From the NCBI RefSeq assembly GCF_963169125.1, contig NC_084793.1:227338360-227402359 (forward strand): a DNA stretch of 64,000 nt. Direction: 5' to 3'. The position numbers and the translations under genes were made by a program. This document shows, in pieces, positions 1-10,703 of this stretch; the stretch's first letter is position 1, and every line of letters starts with the position of its first letter. Source of the stretch: Humulus lupulus (lineage: Eukaryota > Streptophyta > Magnoliopsida > Rosales > Cannabaceae). A model generated the notes under the pieces. That model did no database searches and was not told the DNA's origin. It was given only the letters and a program-made list of their open reading frames with translations.

Positions 1-397
1 ACATTCTAACTTCAAATATATCTCCAAATATTTATTTCCATAACCCGATAACCCCATAAAACGCCTAACGCCCCTTGACTCGCCCCGAGTCAGGCATTCA
101 ACCCTGTTGTGACTTTCTAGCTCACCGCTCCCTAGGACTGGCTCAGATCGAGCAACACAGATATATCACAAGTATATCACAATTATTACAATTATCACAT
201 TTATACCCTCAATGGGCTAAAATTACAAACATGCCCCTAATAACCAAACGAGGCCGACATGCATATTTAATTCACCTAAACATGCATCTCTAACACATAT
301 TCATACAAATTCACATATTATAATATTAAATCACTTATTGCCCTCCAGGCACGCTAATCAAGGCCCTAAGCCTTATTAGCAAATTTGGGACGCTACA
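1..397 (-). mobile_element. Tekay-type LTR, 5' end only, reverse orientation
   Basis: The reverse complement begins TGTAGCGTCCCAAATTTGC and then follows the opening of the LTR at 3324 (shared words include GCCTTGATTA and GCCTGGAGGGC). The LTR start is therefore at 397 and the rest lies left of the window. It abuts the interior of a forward Tekay element at 398, so it is probably the edge of an element or solo LTR that landed there. The target duplication cannot be tested because the other end is outside the window. Confidence 0.75.
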
Positions 398-3323
398 TTG
401 CCCGAAGTCAAAGACGGAAGAACCAAAGAGTACATATAACTCTACACCAGCTCGATTGTCCATTTTGAAATGGTCAGAGCCTGAGGCTAGTCCCTCAGAG
501 GCGGCAAGTCAGCTCTCCAGTTCTTGTACTTTTATATTGGGCTGAATGAGTCTAGTACTACGCATCTCTTAGAAGAGACATAGATAAGTGGCACATGCTG
601 TGTGATTATTGCGCTATGGGGCTTGAGACCTTGTGCCTGCCAGGGAAAGTTTGTAATTTCCAAGAAATGGGTCAGAGTATTATGGGTGGAAAGTTAGTAG
701 TAATAACTGATTGGGATTGTTATATGATGATCGCGATGTGATCCTAAGTATGGTTTAGTTTTCCAAGTAAGGGATGACCATGGATTGAAAGAGAGGATGA
801 TTACTTCTAGGTTTAAAAAGGAAGGATTGGGTTGCGTTCAAGAGATGCCTAACTATGGTGGTAGGTACCACTAGGGTTATTTCAATCAGACCAGATTGAA
901 ACTGGATCGGCTAGTAAGTTTCAGATGGGTTTACAAGGATTTTTTTGGATCACCGCCGCGTTAAGGAATTGAGTATGCTACGCGATTAAGGAAGGGATAG
1001 AACTAGTATCAGGGACATCATGAAGAATGACACTAGCTAACCAGCAAGAATTAAAGGTTCAGTTGAGGAAGTTATTTGACTTGAGGGTTGATTAGACGGA
1101 GCATCACATCAAGGGACACGTCAACACCGTTTTTCAAGAAGAAGGCCAAGTCTGTAATGATGTGTACTGCATATGGATAGCCAAATAAAGTAATTGTTAA
1201 GAACATATATCCATTGCTAAGAATGAAGGATTATTTTTCTGGTTGCAAAGTAGGATAGTGCTCATAGGAATTGACCCTCAATCTGTTCATTACCAGCCGA
1301 GGATAAGGAAAGAGGAATTTTAAGAATTACCGCTCGCACCAAGTTCGATGTGATGGGTTATTAGTGAAGGCTCTTAAACCGATCAATATTCCAGTGGCCT
1401 AAGTAAACTCAATAAGTAGAGAATACAGGGATGACTTGGGCAAGTCATGTTTAGCTTGATCAAGAACATTTTAGACTACTTCCGGTTAAGAATAGACTAT
1501 GAGTAATGCCTGTGTTGATACTATTGAGGATGAAGAAGCAGGGATTACAGGTAAAATTCCATAAGGGATAAAGTTTTAATTTTTCAGAGGATATTCAAGG
1601 TCACGTTATGGGAAGTGATGGGATCATGTATAGTGTAAATAAGATATAAATCGTAAGGAAATTGCTAAAGGAATGCCTTACGGGTAAGAAGCACGGTGAG
1701 ACCGGTAAGACACCGACTTTTACGTGAAGCATCTTTGGTGGTTGTTATACCCTTAATTAAAGTAACATAGAAACCTAAAGTGTGTCTTAATGGATAGTTG
1801 CATGTCAGATTCTTAAAGGTCAAAATAGGATTGATTCACACGCCTTGGTATTAGGATATGCATGTGATGGACTGGTACATGAGGATGGTGCAATGGACGC
1901 ATTCCTTGCTTAGAACATGGAGTATTAGTGCAGTGCATCAAGGATTAGGGTGCGCCCGTGTATACACTGAAATAGTGATTGTTGTACCTCACAGTGGATG
2001 AAGGGATTAGGAGTTAGATGTTCTACATGGGATGTTGAGTTGACAATAATGCTGATTAGCCACACTTAGGGTGGAGTAATGATCGGGATTGGTTTGGAAC
2101 CTATGATTGATAATTGGCAAATATACTTCTATGATTAAATGACAAAACACTAAAAGAAGATCTTGTAGGAGTGGTTAAGAATCCTACCATTTTGGCATAG
2201 ATAGGTTAAGATATGCATATCGGATGAGTGATCCGATGGATGCTGGCATTGAGGGGAATATGGGGGACAAGCCTTAGGTTACCCCTTACGATTATTGTAT
2301 CCCAAAATTTTCAATGGGTGTTAAGGCCAAAATTTGTATACTGGGAGGCGCACGACCTAATCTTTTAGTAAGCGAGAGATGACAATTAGAAGCCAGAATG
2401 ACTATTATGACTCTAAAGTATCCTAGACTTAGTATGGAGGAAAATAATTATGGACCCTAAAGGTTGATTACCTCAGATGGCAGATGAGGTGAGTGGATGC
2501 AAGAAGTTGTGACTTGATCTATTGGGTTAACACACTATGGTTGTGTGAGTTAGATATCAACCGAGGGAGTGTGTACGAAAGGAGACCGTACGTCTCCATT
2601 GGACACCGAAGTCAATGGTGTCAAATTGAGACCCTTAGGTTCCCAAGTTCTTGAAAAAGGGTCATAAAGTGGCTCTAAGTAGGATATTGTGAGATAGGAA
2701 ACGAGAAGTGCTTATTCTAGAAAATGAACCCAGGGACAGGAAGTATCCTGGTTCAGAATTGGCTCGGGGGACCAATGAAATTATTAAGGATCGTTAGGGC
2801 AAGAGTGCTTGCGTTATTAAAAGGACATAAGAGTTCGTAAATCAAAATATGGGAGTGTGGAGTTCGAGGATTGAGGACTTCGTATTTCTCCGAGTATTAT
2901 GAACTAAAAAGAATAAGTTAGTTCAGAAAGGAAATAGGGGTTTGACTCTAGATTTGATATATTTGTGAGATCCTAATAAGGATTAGGCTAGGATCCTACA
3001 TAATAGCCATAGCCCAGCATGGGTAGAGGCTCGTAAGGTGTTACTGGTGCTAATTTTAAGGAGAGGGGGTGTCGAGTACGCCCATGATTGGGTGAGGAGA
3101 CCCTAGAAATTCGGTGAAACTTATTGTGTAAGGAAGAGCCAGTGGAAATTTTGGATAAAAAAGATAAAGTCATACATATTAAGACTATCATTATTGTGAA
3201 GGTGTTACAAGAAGTGGCAAGGTACATGACTTGAATCTAAAGTTATGTTAAGGTTTGCGGAATTAGTGTCCCGAAATGTTTGAAAAAATTTCAAGGATGA
3301 AATTTTAATAAGGAGGGGATAGC
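398..3323 (+). pseudogene. Heavily decayed Tekay-type gypsy gag-pol interior
   Basis: No long reading frame survives, but landmarks appear in the right order when compared with the better copy at 17646-28760. A gag-protease boundary remnant (GAGGCTAGTCCCTC) lies near 490. A reverse transcriptase remnant at about 1115-1360 still reads like the KKK-D-cid-Y-LN and P-L-P-R-I blocks through stops and frameshifts. A chromodomain remnant at about 3135-3212 reads PVEILDKKDKV followed by KVL, the Tekay/Del form. A purine-rich tract (AAGGAGGGGATAGC, 3310-3323) directly precedes the 3' LTR. This was the pol of a chromovirus, a group in which the chromodomain tethers integrase to chromatin. It cannot encode protein now. 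Individual domain borders are approximate. Confidence 0.7.
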
Positions 3324-5676
3324 TGTAACATCCTAAATTTGTTATTAAGACTGAGTGCCTTGATTACTATGCCTGGAGGGCGTAATTGGAATGATATTAC
3401 GATTAATGGATTATGCGTGTGATTATGTGATATAAATGATTTGTGTGGTAATGCGACTAGATATGCATGTTTATGTGTATTAAAGATGCATGTGGGCCCA
3501 TTTATGTAAATTGGGGCATGGTTGTAATTTTGGCCCGTTGAGGGCATAAATATAATTATGTATGTGTTATGAGTGATACCCCAGTGTTATGGGGATATAT
3601 TTGAGATGTGTGGTCCAAGGCGATCCTAGCGAACGGGTTAGCGGAACAGTCACAATGGGGTCAATACCCAGCTCGGGGTGAGCCTAGGGGTATTTTGGGG
3701 ATATAGTACATGTTCGGGATTTACTGCGTAACTAATAGCTATTTAGCGGTTATTTAAGTATGTCGGGGTCAATTGGGGATTTATAGGAATATTCAAGGAA
3801 TTAGCTAGATGTGGCAAATGACGGAATTGCCCTTGGAGGCATTAAAGGACTAAGGAATTACTTAGGGGCGTTTTGGTCATTTTGAGGCATGTGATATACT
3901 TGGATAACCATTAGGAAGTGACCAAAATACAAAAAGAAACATTTAGACCTTTCTCTCAACCTTTTTTTTTTCTCTCTCTCTCTCTCTTGATACATTCTCT
4001 ATCCCTTGGGTGCTTGAAATTTTGTTGAAACTTTGAGAGAATTCTTGAAGAAATTGGCTGAAGATTTGAGGGACTTGAAGCTTGATGTAATTGGGGCATA
4101 GCTAAGGGTTGAATTCCTTGATTGAGGTAAGGATTTGATCCTGATTTTGTTGAATTTCTACTGTAGTTAGAGGTTTTGTTTAGGTTTAAACTTATGATTT
4201 GATTTTGAATTTTGATGAGTTTATAGGATAAGTTTTGGGGTATCTATACTAGTTATGTTACTTTGATATGAACTCTAGACTGAATTCTGGGTTTAGGGGT
4301 TGAAATTGGGTGTGAATTGGTAAATTTGGCTGAGGAAAATGTAGAGAAAATGCTTGAAATTTTTTGGGTTTTGGGCTCGAGCTGCGACCCTGTTCTTCAG
4401 GCGCTGCGACTCGTGTGTGCGAAGAGGCTGGGAGCCTTTGAAATTTTCCCTGGTGCCACAGCGCAGGTAGGGCGCCCTGCAGCCCATGTCCGATAGAAGA
4501 GAGCCCCAGGGCTCTTTAACTTGTAGCGCGCCGTGAACCTAGGGGACGAGTCATGACTCAAATAGGGGATATTGGCCAATTAAGGGTTTTAAGCTCGGGA
4601 ACTCAAATATTAAGGCTCAGGAAGGATTCTACTACCCAATTTAGTAGAATTCAAGGTCCTAGAGTCTAGTATCCTATCCGGAAGGGATTTATATCAATTT
4701 AGATTGGGAAGACTTTTTATCACTACATTGTGACTAGTTTTTACCGCTCCATCTCGGGTTTAGGGATCGTGCTCCGGATCTCTTTGGGTTGTCAGCTCGG
4801 GACACAAGGTAAGAAAACTGGCTGTTCCTGTAGAGCTATTTGTGCTTATATTGTGTCAAGTTTTATGTGTAATTCTTGGTAGCTATTACGTAATACATGT
4901 GTTTGAATGACAAAGGATGGGAATGGCAAAGGCCGGGAGTGGCGAAGGATGGGATCAGCAAAGGTCGGGAACGGAAAAGGCCGGGAGCGGCAAAGACCGA
5001 GATCGACATTAAGCATGTTGAATGCAGGCCACCAGGGCTAGACCCTCAAAGGGTGCTGTACTCACCCCCTCGGTTAAGACTGTGGACTTGGTGTCTGGCA
5101 ACGCACCCGGATCGGCGGAGGCCGCTGTTGTGCTGCTGTGTTGTTGCACTATTGTGCTGCTGTGTTGTTGTTCTGTTGTGAATTCAGATAGGAACTTGTA
5201 AATTGTTTGACGCGATTGATTAATTACACATTTTTTAAAGTAATTTATTATACGTTGTGCTGTAAAGTTTTCTTGCTGAGCCTCATCTCACGGGTCCTCT
5301 GTGGTGTTGGTAAGGGCAAGGAAAGGGTCGATCAACCATATGATTTGGTGGGCATGGAGTGGTGCATACATGTTTGTCCAACCTTGCTGCTACAACTGGG
5401 GTTATTTTGAGTGAGACATTTTAAACGTTTGATTTTGTAGCTTAGGTCTATTGTGCCCACATTTTTGGATTGTAAATATAGTTCGAAACAATATTTTGGG
5501 ATCCCAATGTAACGCTTTCATGATTTAAATTAATGTCCAACCTTTTATACTAAAATCCTATTTAAATGAGTCTTCATTTTAATTAACCACACATTTTGAT
5601 CTAATACCTCGATTAGTGCGTTAATTGGATGCTTTAAAATCACATGGTAACGACTCTAGGGTAGTAGGGCGTTACA
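3324..5676 (+). mobile_element. Tekay-type 3' LTR (2353 bp)
   Basis: Begins TGTAACATCC after the polypurine tract and ends GTAGTAGGGCGTTACA, so it has TG...CA ends. It shares its start, end and internal landmarks with the LTR at 28798-31011 and the partial LTR ending at 17296. Inside are a TC-rich run (about 3970-3990), a conserved segment with CTCGAGC-TGCGACCCTG (about 4376), a minisatellite (4908-5009) and a CTG/TTG low-complexity stretch (about 5125-5180). The short reading frames in it are chance frames. The bases after it (GTCAT) are a candidate target duplication, but no matching 5' LTR is present. Confidence 0.85.
4908..5009 (+). repeat. Minisatellite inside Tekay LTR, about 15-16 bp unit
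   Basis: Imperfect copies of a unit close to GGCAAAGGCCGGGAT repeat about six times. The same unit family is at the same LTR position at 16588-16720 and 30268-30412, so it is an inherited part of the LTR. Confidence 0.75.
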
Positions 5677-7699
5677 GTCATCTTGCTATCAGCAAGCTCC
5701 CTTGAAGACTATTGGTATTAAATGAGAAAAATAAGAATATGTAGTGGAATAGATCTTTAAAAAATTTATTAATACCATCCATGATTATACATATATAGAT
5801 ATATTAAATGACACATTAATAGATAAGATATTACCTCTAGTAGTCTATCAAGTGTCCTTGAATCTTTTTTGTATGAATCAATGATCTTCCTATCCTTTCA
5901 TAAAGTTCATACATTAGCCTTCCTAGCCAATCCTCTAACACACAAGGATGTGTGTGGGCAGTTTAGACTCTCTAGATGTACTCAGCACATGAGATGTAGA
6001 GAGGATTGAGTAGAAAGACTGTTGACATTAGAATTTCAGGTTTAGGAAATTTTATCATTTCTTTTCTTTGAGAGAGTCTAATAACCAAGAATTAACAACT
6101 TCTTAAACTTAGTAAAAGAATTGCTACTTTTCAAGTTTTTATAAAGATAATTAACTAATTTAATTAATCTTTATTGTATTTAAATAAAAATTGATAAGTT
6201 AAAACTAATTTAATTATTTAATTTAAATCATATTAAAAAATAATAATTAAATAAATAAATTAATTCGAAATTCAAAATTCAAATCCCAAGGATAAAAATA
6301 TCTCGGATATAGGCATCACTCACTATATAGTATAGTGAGTGGCTATCCGTGATTTTCTCATTTGTATGTTTAATTAGTATTTAAAATACTATATTTATCC
6401 CAAAATAAATACTAGTCAATTCAAAATTAACTTTATCTTAAAATATCAGTTTTTGAATAAATAAATATCTTATAATAGGATAATTATTAATCTCTTTCTA
6501 TATTAATCCAAACATGATTAATACTCATTTTAACATAAAGTTTTTCAAAATAAAACATATACAGTTATATAATTAATTAATTCATAATTAATCAATTGCC
6601 CATAACTATCACATAATTATTTTCTTGCCATAGAAAATAATTTCCTTTGCAATTTAGTCATTCTATATACAAATCTTCCTTATGACATCCTTATCCTTGA
6701 CAATGTAGGACAGAGGTGAACTGGGGACCGTGGACCTATAATACGAAGCTCCAATAAATCAGATTATTATTTAAGCTCTTTAATCTAATAGTCTTATTTA
6801 TTAATTCCATGATTACTCCACTATAAATATGGAATTGCACTATAAGTATTTATAAATTTATATTTACAGAGTTTTCTCTTGTAGTCCATTGATATAATCA
6901 ATAAATATAGTTCTGTTTCCCATTTATTGGTTCGTCAATTAGAGCTGGTAAAAATTACCATTTTACTCTTCTAATTACCTCTTGATCCTTAAGTACCATT
7001 AATTCACTAGCGAATAATATTTGTATAATCAAATTATAGAATTGAGCTCAATAACTATTCAGTTCCCGAATCAACCCTTAAGGGAACCAATATTCAATCC
7101 ATTAGGAAAGCATGGATTCCATTATTGTAAATCATGTTCCCAACCATTCATGATATTGAATCTCCAAAACAAAAGTCACTAGCCTCATTATATTAAGATA
7201 CCTTAAGAAATGAATCAAAAGATCCAATAAGCACAAATAGGAGTTCATGACTACTCATAATTTAGATTGATCTACAAATGATCATTTATTATGGTAAGAA
7301 GTAAATCTTTATGGCAAACGATAAGTTTATAAAGATAATTAATTCATATGGATCTTGTCATTTATAATCACTATTTTATACAACACATTTACCAAGATGT
7401 CTATCCACATCAGTAATCCGAATATAGACTACTTACATCTCATGTGATTAGTAAACCGCACTAGTAACTATTCATTAAAGATTCCGTACTTTAATATGTT
7501 ACTGACTATTTTATTCATTGTATATGATCTTAATTCTCTCGTACTAATACAAGATCATATAAATGAATATGAAATTTTCTTGATATGAATATAAATTATT
7601 CAAACAATAATTATAACATTCAAATATAATTAAAAAGTACTTTTATTCAAATCAATAAAATGTCTTTACATGCTTTTAAGGAAAAAATCCTAATAGACA
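5677..7699 (-). mobile_element. Ty1/copia-type long LTR, reverse orientation
   Basis: The reverse complement begins TGTCTATTAGGATTTTTTCC at 7699. It shares blocks with the two forward solo LTRs at 12695 and 57899, such as the GAGTTCTTTGA motif and the TATCCxAGGAAGATCAT block near its 3' end. It is AT-rich and non-coding. An 11-bp-arm hairpin (CACTCACTATA, loop TAG) sits at 6317-6341. The left end is uncertain: by comparison it should lie near 5690, just where the Tekay LTR ends, so it may be cut by the Tekay insertion. No target duplication could be matched to TTAAT on the right. Confidence 0.65.
6317..6341. repeat. Perfect hairpin within copia LTR
   Basis: Arms of 11 bp (CACTCACTATA and its complement) flank a TAG loop. 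It may mark an RNA structure in the LTR transcript; nothing in the sequence shows a function. Confidence 0.6.
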
Positions 7700-8260
7700 T
7701 TAATATTTGCAAGGAAGAATAAATATGGTTAGTGGCTCCTAAATCTAAAATCAAGGATGACATTTTGTTTTCCACTATGCAAGCTTAAATGAAAAATAAA
7801 TCAAATTTACCTCCCTTTTCTTCTTAATGTCAGTGAACTACTTATCACAATCTCCGCTTTTCAGTGACCATCAACTCCACAGTGGAAACAAGTTCCTCTG
7901 TGTTTCTTTCTTTTAAGAATGAGTTGATTATGTCGTATAAATCTTTGGATTTCAAAAGTTTATTCCTGAAATCTCGTATATCTCCATACATTTTATGTAC
8001 ATATTTTCATATTCAACATGCATATTTCTTTCTTTGGAACATCTGCTTATGTGCATTATCCATGCTCGGGTGCATGTAGCGACGACCAATATCATTAGAA
8101 CTAATCAACCTGAAATACTTATCTTTATCCTTCAAGGATGGTGTTGGTTCAGGTATGTGAGGACATTCCTCACATAATCCATTTCTACATTCTCTAAAAC
8201 ATAGGACAAGTCCTAAGTTTTTTTTTCTCCAGAGAGAACCATTTTCATCAATCAATTTAC
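7700..8260 (-). pseudogene. Ty1/copia gag remnant with broken zinc knuckle
   Basis: On the reverse strand a zinc-knuckle remnant reads CFHCGVDGH at about 7844-7895, followed by a stop and a frame change before the last basic residues and the expected cysteine. Upstream (8013-8255) an 80-residue frame contains CRECRNGLCEECPHIPEP and a hydrophilic stretch rich in K, D and S. Gag of copia elements forms the particle and its knuckle binds RNA. The frame has several stops. It lies directly against the copia LTR in the same orientation, so either the pol part has been deleted or the LTR landed inside gag. The assignment rests mainly on the knuckle. Confidence 0.5.
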
Positions 8261-9014
8261 AATAATTGAATTGAGTTATAACATGGATTTAACAAGCAGA
8301 CATTCTAATTTACTAGAAAGAAATAAAACATATATAATTCAATACAATTGAAATAAATATCATATTTTCCAGAAAGTAGATATGATGTGTGAATGCAACA
8401 ATTAAAATACATAAACTTAACATTTACTATTCCACGATAAAATTACCCAATAATTAAAGTGTCGCCTCAGGGACAATCAAATTAATTTCAGATAGTCTAC
8501 AAGAAAATCGTGTCATTATTAATTAAAACTTAAAATATCTCATATGTTCTCTTTTAAGAATAAAATACCATTTGTTTGGCAAGAAAAAATTATCCACAAC
8601 AAAAGTTTAATTGTATCTTTGTAAGTGTAACCCAATATTTCAGAGTCCATGATATAACTTAGAGAATGCCGCCTTAAAGTCAGCCAAGCCTAAATTGTGT
8701 CACTTTGTCCTATTTTTGTTAGAAGCCAACCTTGTTATTGATATTGCTAGAAACCTTCCTTAGGGGGACAAAAACAAAGCCGCCTCGAGATCCAAACCAT
8801 ATCTCGCGGTGTTGTACTAATAGTGGAGACTATAGCTCACATTGATCACTTTTCATATTTATTTTTCTATATAAAATTATAGTACTTGGTAAGATTAAAA
8901 ATTCAATTCCTGTGGGTTTGACATCCTTAATTATCATATCTATAATAAACTTGACACCATCCACTTGCAGTTAATTTTCGTGTATCAAAGTTTGTATTCA
9001 ACGAAGTGGGGGAA
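8261..9014. other. Non-coding stretch, probable retroelement leader debris
   Basis: No reading frame above background. The GC-richer piece at 8640-8820 (GCCGCCTTAAAG, AAGCCGCCTCGAG) looks like an untranslated leader of the neighbouring reverse copia element. I could not find a primer-binding site or an LTR edge in it. Confidence 0.3.
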
Positions 9015-9619
9015 TGTTTGGATTTGTAAATACAATGCCTATAAAGAGTCTTACACATTGAGGTGTTAAGCCCTTAACGATTACACTTAATGGAGGTGTA
9101 AAATTTGAGCTTGAGTTGTAGGCATTTGAAATTTTTCCCTTCGAGTCTAAAGTAGTACAAAGAGGTATCTAAGCATGCAAAAAATGTTTGTGAGCATTTT
9201 GAGGTGTTTAAGGTAACTTTTGATAAAGTTGACCAACCTCTTAGGCAATGCGTCATGTACGATGATTAAATCCACACCGTTTACAATAGGAGACATATTG
9301 CTTGGTAGGCAACATGTCACCATATTACTGGAAATGTGTCGCCTATTAGGTCTATACAAAGTTGGTTTTAAACTCTAAATTATGTATTAAAAGCTCTAAT
9401 CATGTTAGTTAGACTTAATAATAGTGCCTGCACTATATAAGGGGTTCTTCAAAGTTGTGAGGCCTTGATCACACTTCGCAAATATCTCTCTAACATCTTT
9501 CTCTAGCTCTCAAGAACACACTTTTTCTCCAAGGAAACCACCAAGAATTGCTCGACTTGTTTGTATTTTAAGACTTGTTCATTCTACTTATCATTCTACT
9601 ATTGTAGAAGCTTCAAACA
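9015..9619 (+). mobile_element. Possible short LTR with TATA box
   Basis: A purine run (GAAGTGGGGGAA, 9003-9014) is followed by TGTTTGG, and the segment can be closed at CTTCAAACA (9619), giving TG...CA ends about 605 bp apart. A TATA-like box (ACTATATAAGG) lies near 9431 and a pyrimidine-rich leader follows. These are the parts of a 3' LTR, but no matching 5' LTR or target duplication is visible, so the call is tentative. Confidence 0.35.
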
Positions 9620-9717
9620 ACTTGGAAAAGGCTTGGAATAAATATTCGGATAATGATTCTCATCATGGCAAGCTTTGGTTGAAAGATCAACATAAGGATA
9701 TTTTGGTTTTGATTTTG

Positions 9718-9821
9718 TGTAATGCCCCACTTCACTATGATTGCTTCTTGGAATGACGAATGGCCCTGAAAACCAACATGAGTCTTTCTAGGAAGCAATC
9801 ACAGTGACGTGGGGCATTACA
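9718..9821 (+). repeat. Fold-back 5' LTR of the Cassandra-like element
   Basis: The first 71 bp (9718-9788) are the inverted complement of the 3' LTR terminus (10196-10266, about ten mismatches). The last 33 bp (9789-9821) are that terminus in direct orientation. The two arms pair into a stem of about 33 bp. The normal LTR start, 5S segment and promoter are missing. Confidence 0.75.
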
Positions 9822-9823
9822 AA

Positions 9824-9836
9824 TGGTATTAGAGCC
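9824..9836 (+). promoter_or_regulatory. Primer-binding site, initiator tRNA-Met type
   Basis: TGGTATTAGAGCC lies 2 bp after the 5' LTR end and differs by one base from the TGGTATCAGAGCC sequence expected for initiator tRNA-Met priming. Confidence 0.8.
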
Positions 9837-9878
9837 TTGACACTGTCGGAAGTGTTGCCGACAGGGACGTTGGACCTC

Positions 9879-9892
9879 TAAGGAGGGGTGAT
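9879..9892 (+). promoter_or_regulatory. Polypurine tract of the Cassandra-like element
   Basis: The purine-rich tract TAAGGAGGGGTGAT ends exactly where the 3' LTR begins (TGTGACATTC). Confidence 0.7.
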
Positions 9893-10042
9893 TGTGACAT
9901 TCAAAATCCCGTGATCCATAGGGGGAAAGACCGGGTAAAAGTTGTGCAATCCCACATCGCTTGAGGAAGGTCAAATGTGATGATTCTAAGACTGTGTAGG
10001 TATGGGACTACACAAATGAACAATGCTTAAATGGATTGATGG

Positions 10043-10166
10043 GTACTACCTATGCCAACAAGATGCATCTTCTTTTCGGTAGTCCATCACTTGAGAACTC
10101 CAAAGTTAAGCGTGCTTGACCTGCAGTTGTCTCATGATGGGTGACCTCTTGGGAAGTTTTCCCAGG
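10043..10166 (+). other. 5S rRNA-derived segment in the 3' LTR
   Basis: The segment contains GAACTCCAAAGTTAAGCGTGCTTG (in two runs: GAACTCC, then AAAGTTAAGCGTGCTTG) and GATGGGTGACCTCTTGGGAAG, which match the conserved centre and 3' part of plant 5S rRNA. The pol III internal control elements are recognisable: A box at about 10104-10118, intermediate element at 10136-10147 and C box at 10148-10158. The 5' third and the terminal stem are too diverged for a ribosomal role, so this is a domesticated fragment and not a functional 5S gene. Confidence 0.8.
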
Positions 10167-10327
10167 AAGCGTGCGAGTGAGGACAAAGCACGCTGGAAAA
10201 ACTTGTGTTGGTTTGCAGGGCCAGTCGTCATTCCAGGAAGCAGTCATAGTGACGTCAGGCGTTACATTTTGTGCTTCCCATCTTTATTTGAGTTCTCTAT
10301 TTTGATATTTTCATTGTATATATTGTT

Positions 10328-10694
10328 GGGTATATAACCATTTGGTACCATGTGTATTATTGAAATACAAACTTGGTACCCTATATTTTCAATAATGCTC
10401 ATCGAGTACCCTGTAATTTGAAATCGTACATATTTGGTACCGTGGACTCAAATTTGAACAATATGACCAAATTGTCATCAGTTATATGTAATTAAGTAAT
10501 TAAATTTAAATTTGAAACTCATATAATTGAGGGCAATTTTGTTATATTGATAAAATTTTATTAATAAAATTTGAGACCAAGGTCTTAAATATGTACGATT
10601 TCAAATTACATGGTACCAGATGAGCATTATTACAAACATAGGGTACCAAGTATGTATTTCAATAAAACATATGGTACCTAATGAATATCTACCC
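10328..10694. mobile_element. MITE with long terminal inverted repeats, Mutator-like
   Basis: A 367-bp non-coding unit with inverted ends GGGTATATAACCATTTGGTACC and its diverged complement. The two arms stay alignable for about 110 bp. The flanks are 9-bp near-duplicates, TATATTGTT (10319-10327) and TATATTTTT (10695-10703). A 9-bp duplication with long inverted ends is the pattern of Mutator-like elements. GGTACC or near-GGTACC words recur in each arm. There is no transposase, so it is non-autonomous. Confidence 0.75.
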
Positions 10695-10703
10695 TATATT
10701 TTT

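Larger units (their letters stand above)
9718..10266 (+). mobile_element. Cassandra-like TRIM retrotransposon with complete ends
   Basis: The unit is flanked by perfect 5-bp duplications TTTTG (9713-9717 and 10267-10271). In order it holds an abnormal short 5' LTR (9718-9821), an initiator-tRNA-Met-type primer site (9824-9836), a 71-bp internal domain without coding capacity, a polypurine tract and a 374-bp 3' LTR (9893-10266) carrying a 5S rRNA-like segment. A 5S-derived LTR segment in a coding-free element is the defining trait of Cassandra, a non-autonomous element mobilised by proteins of other retrotransposons. The internal domain has a 7-bp hairpin (CTGTCGG...CCGACAG, 9846-9867 approx). 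The 5' LTR is only 104 bp and folds back on itself, which is not the usual form. Confidence 0.85.

Noticed and set aside
4897..5181. 94-residue open frame with repeated WQRPG-like units
   Set aside because: It is translation of the LTR minisatellite and CTG-rich stretch; the same repeat in the other LTRs has no open frame.
9824..9836. tRNA gene fragments at the TGGTAT-type and TTTCATTGAG-type sites
   Set aside because: Each lies immediately after an LTR and is only the primer complement; no cloverleaf can be drawn.
10043..10166. Functional 5S rRNA gene
   Set aside because: The 5' third and terminal stem are too diverged and it lies inside a TRIM LTR.
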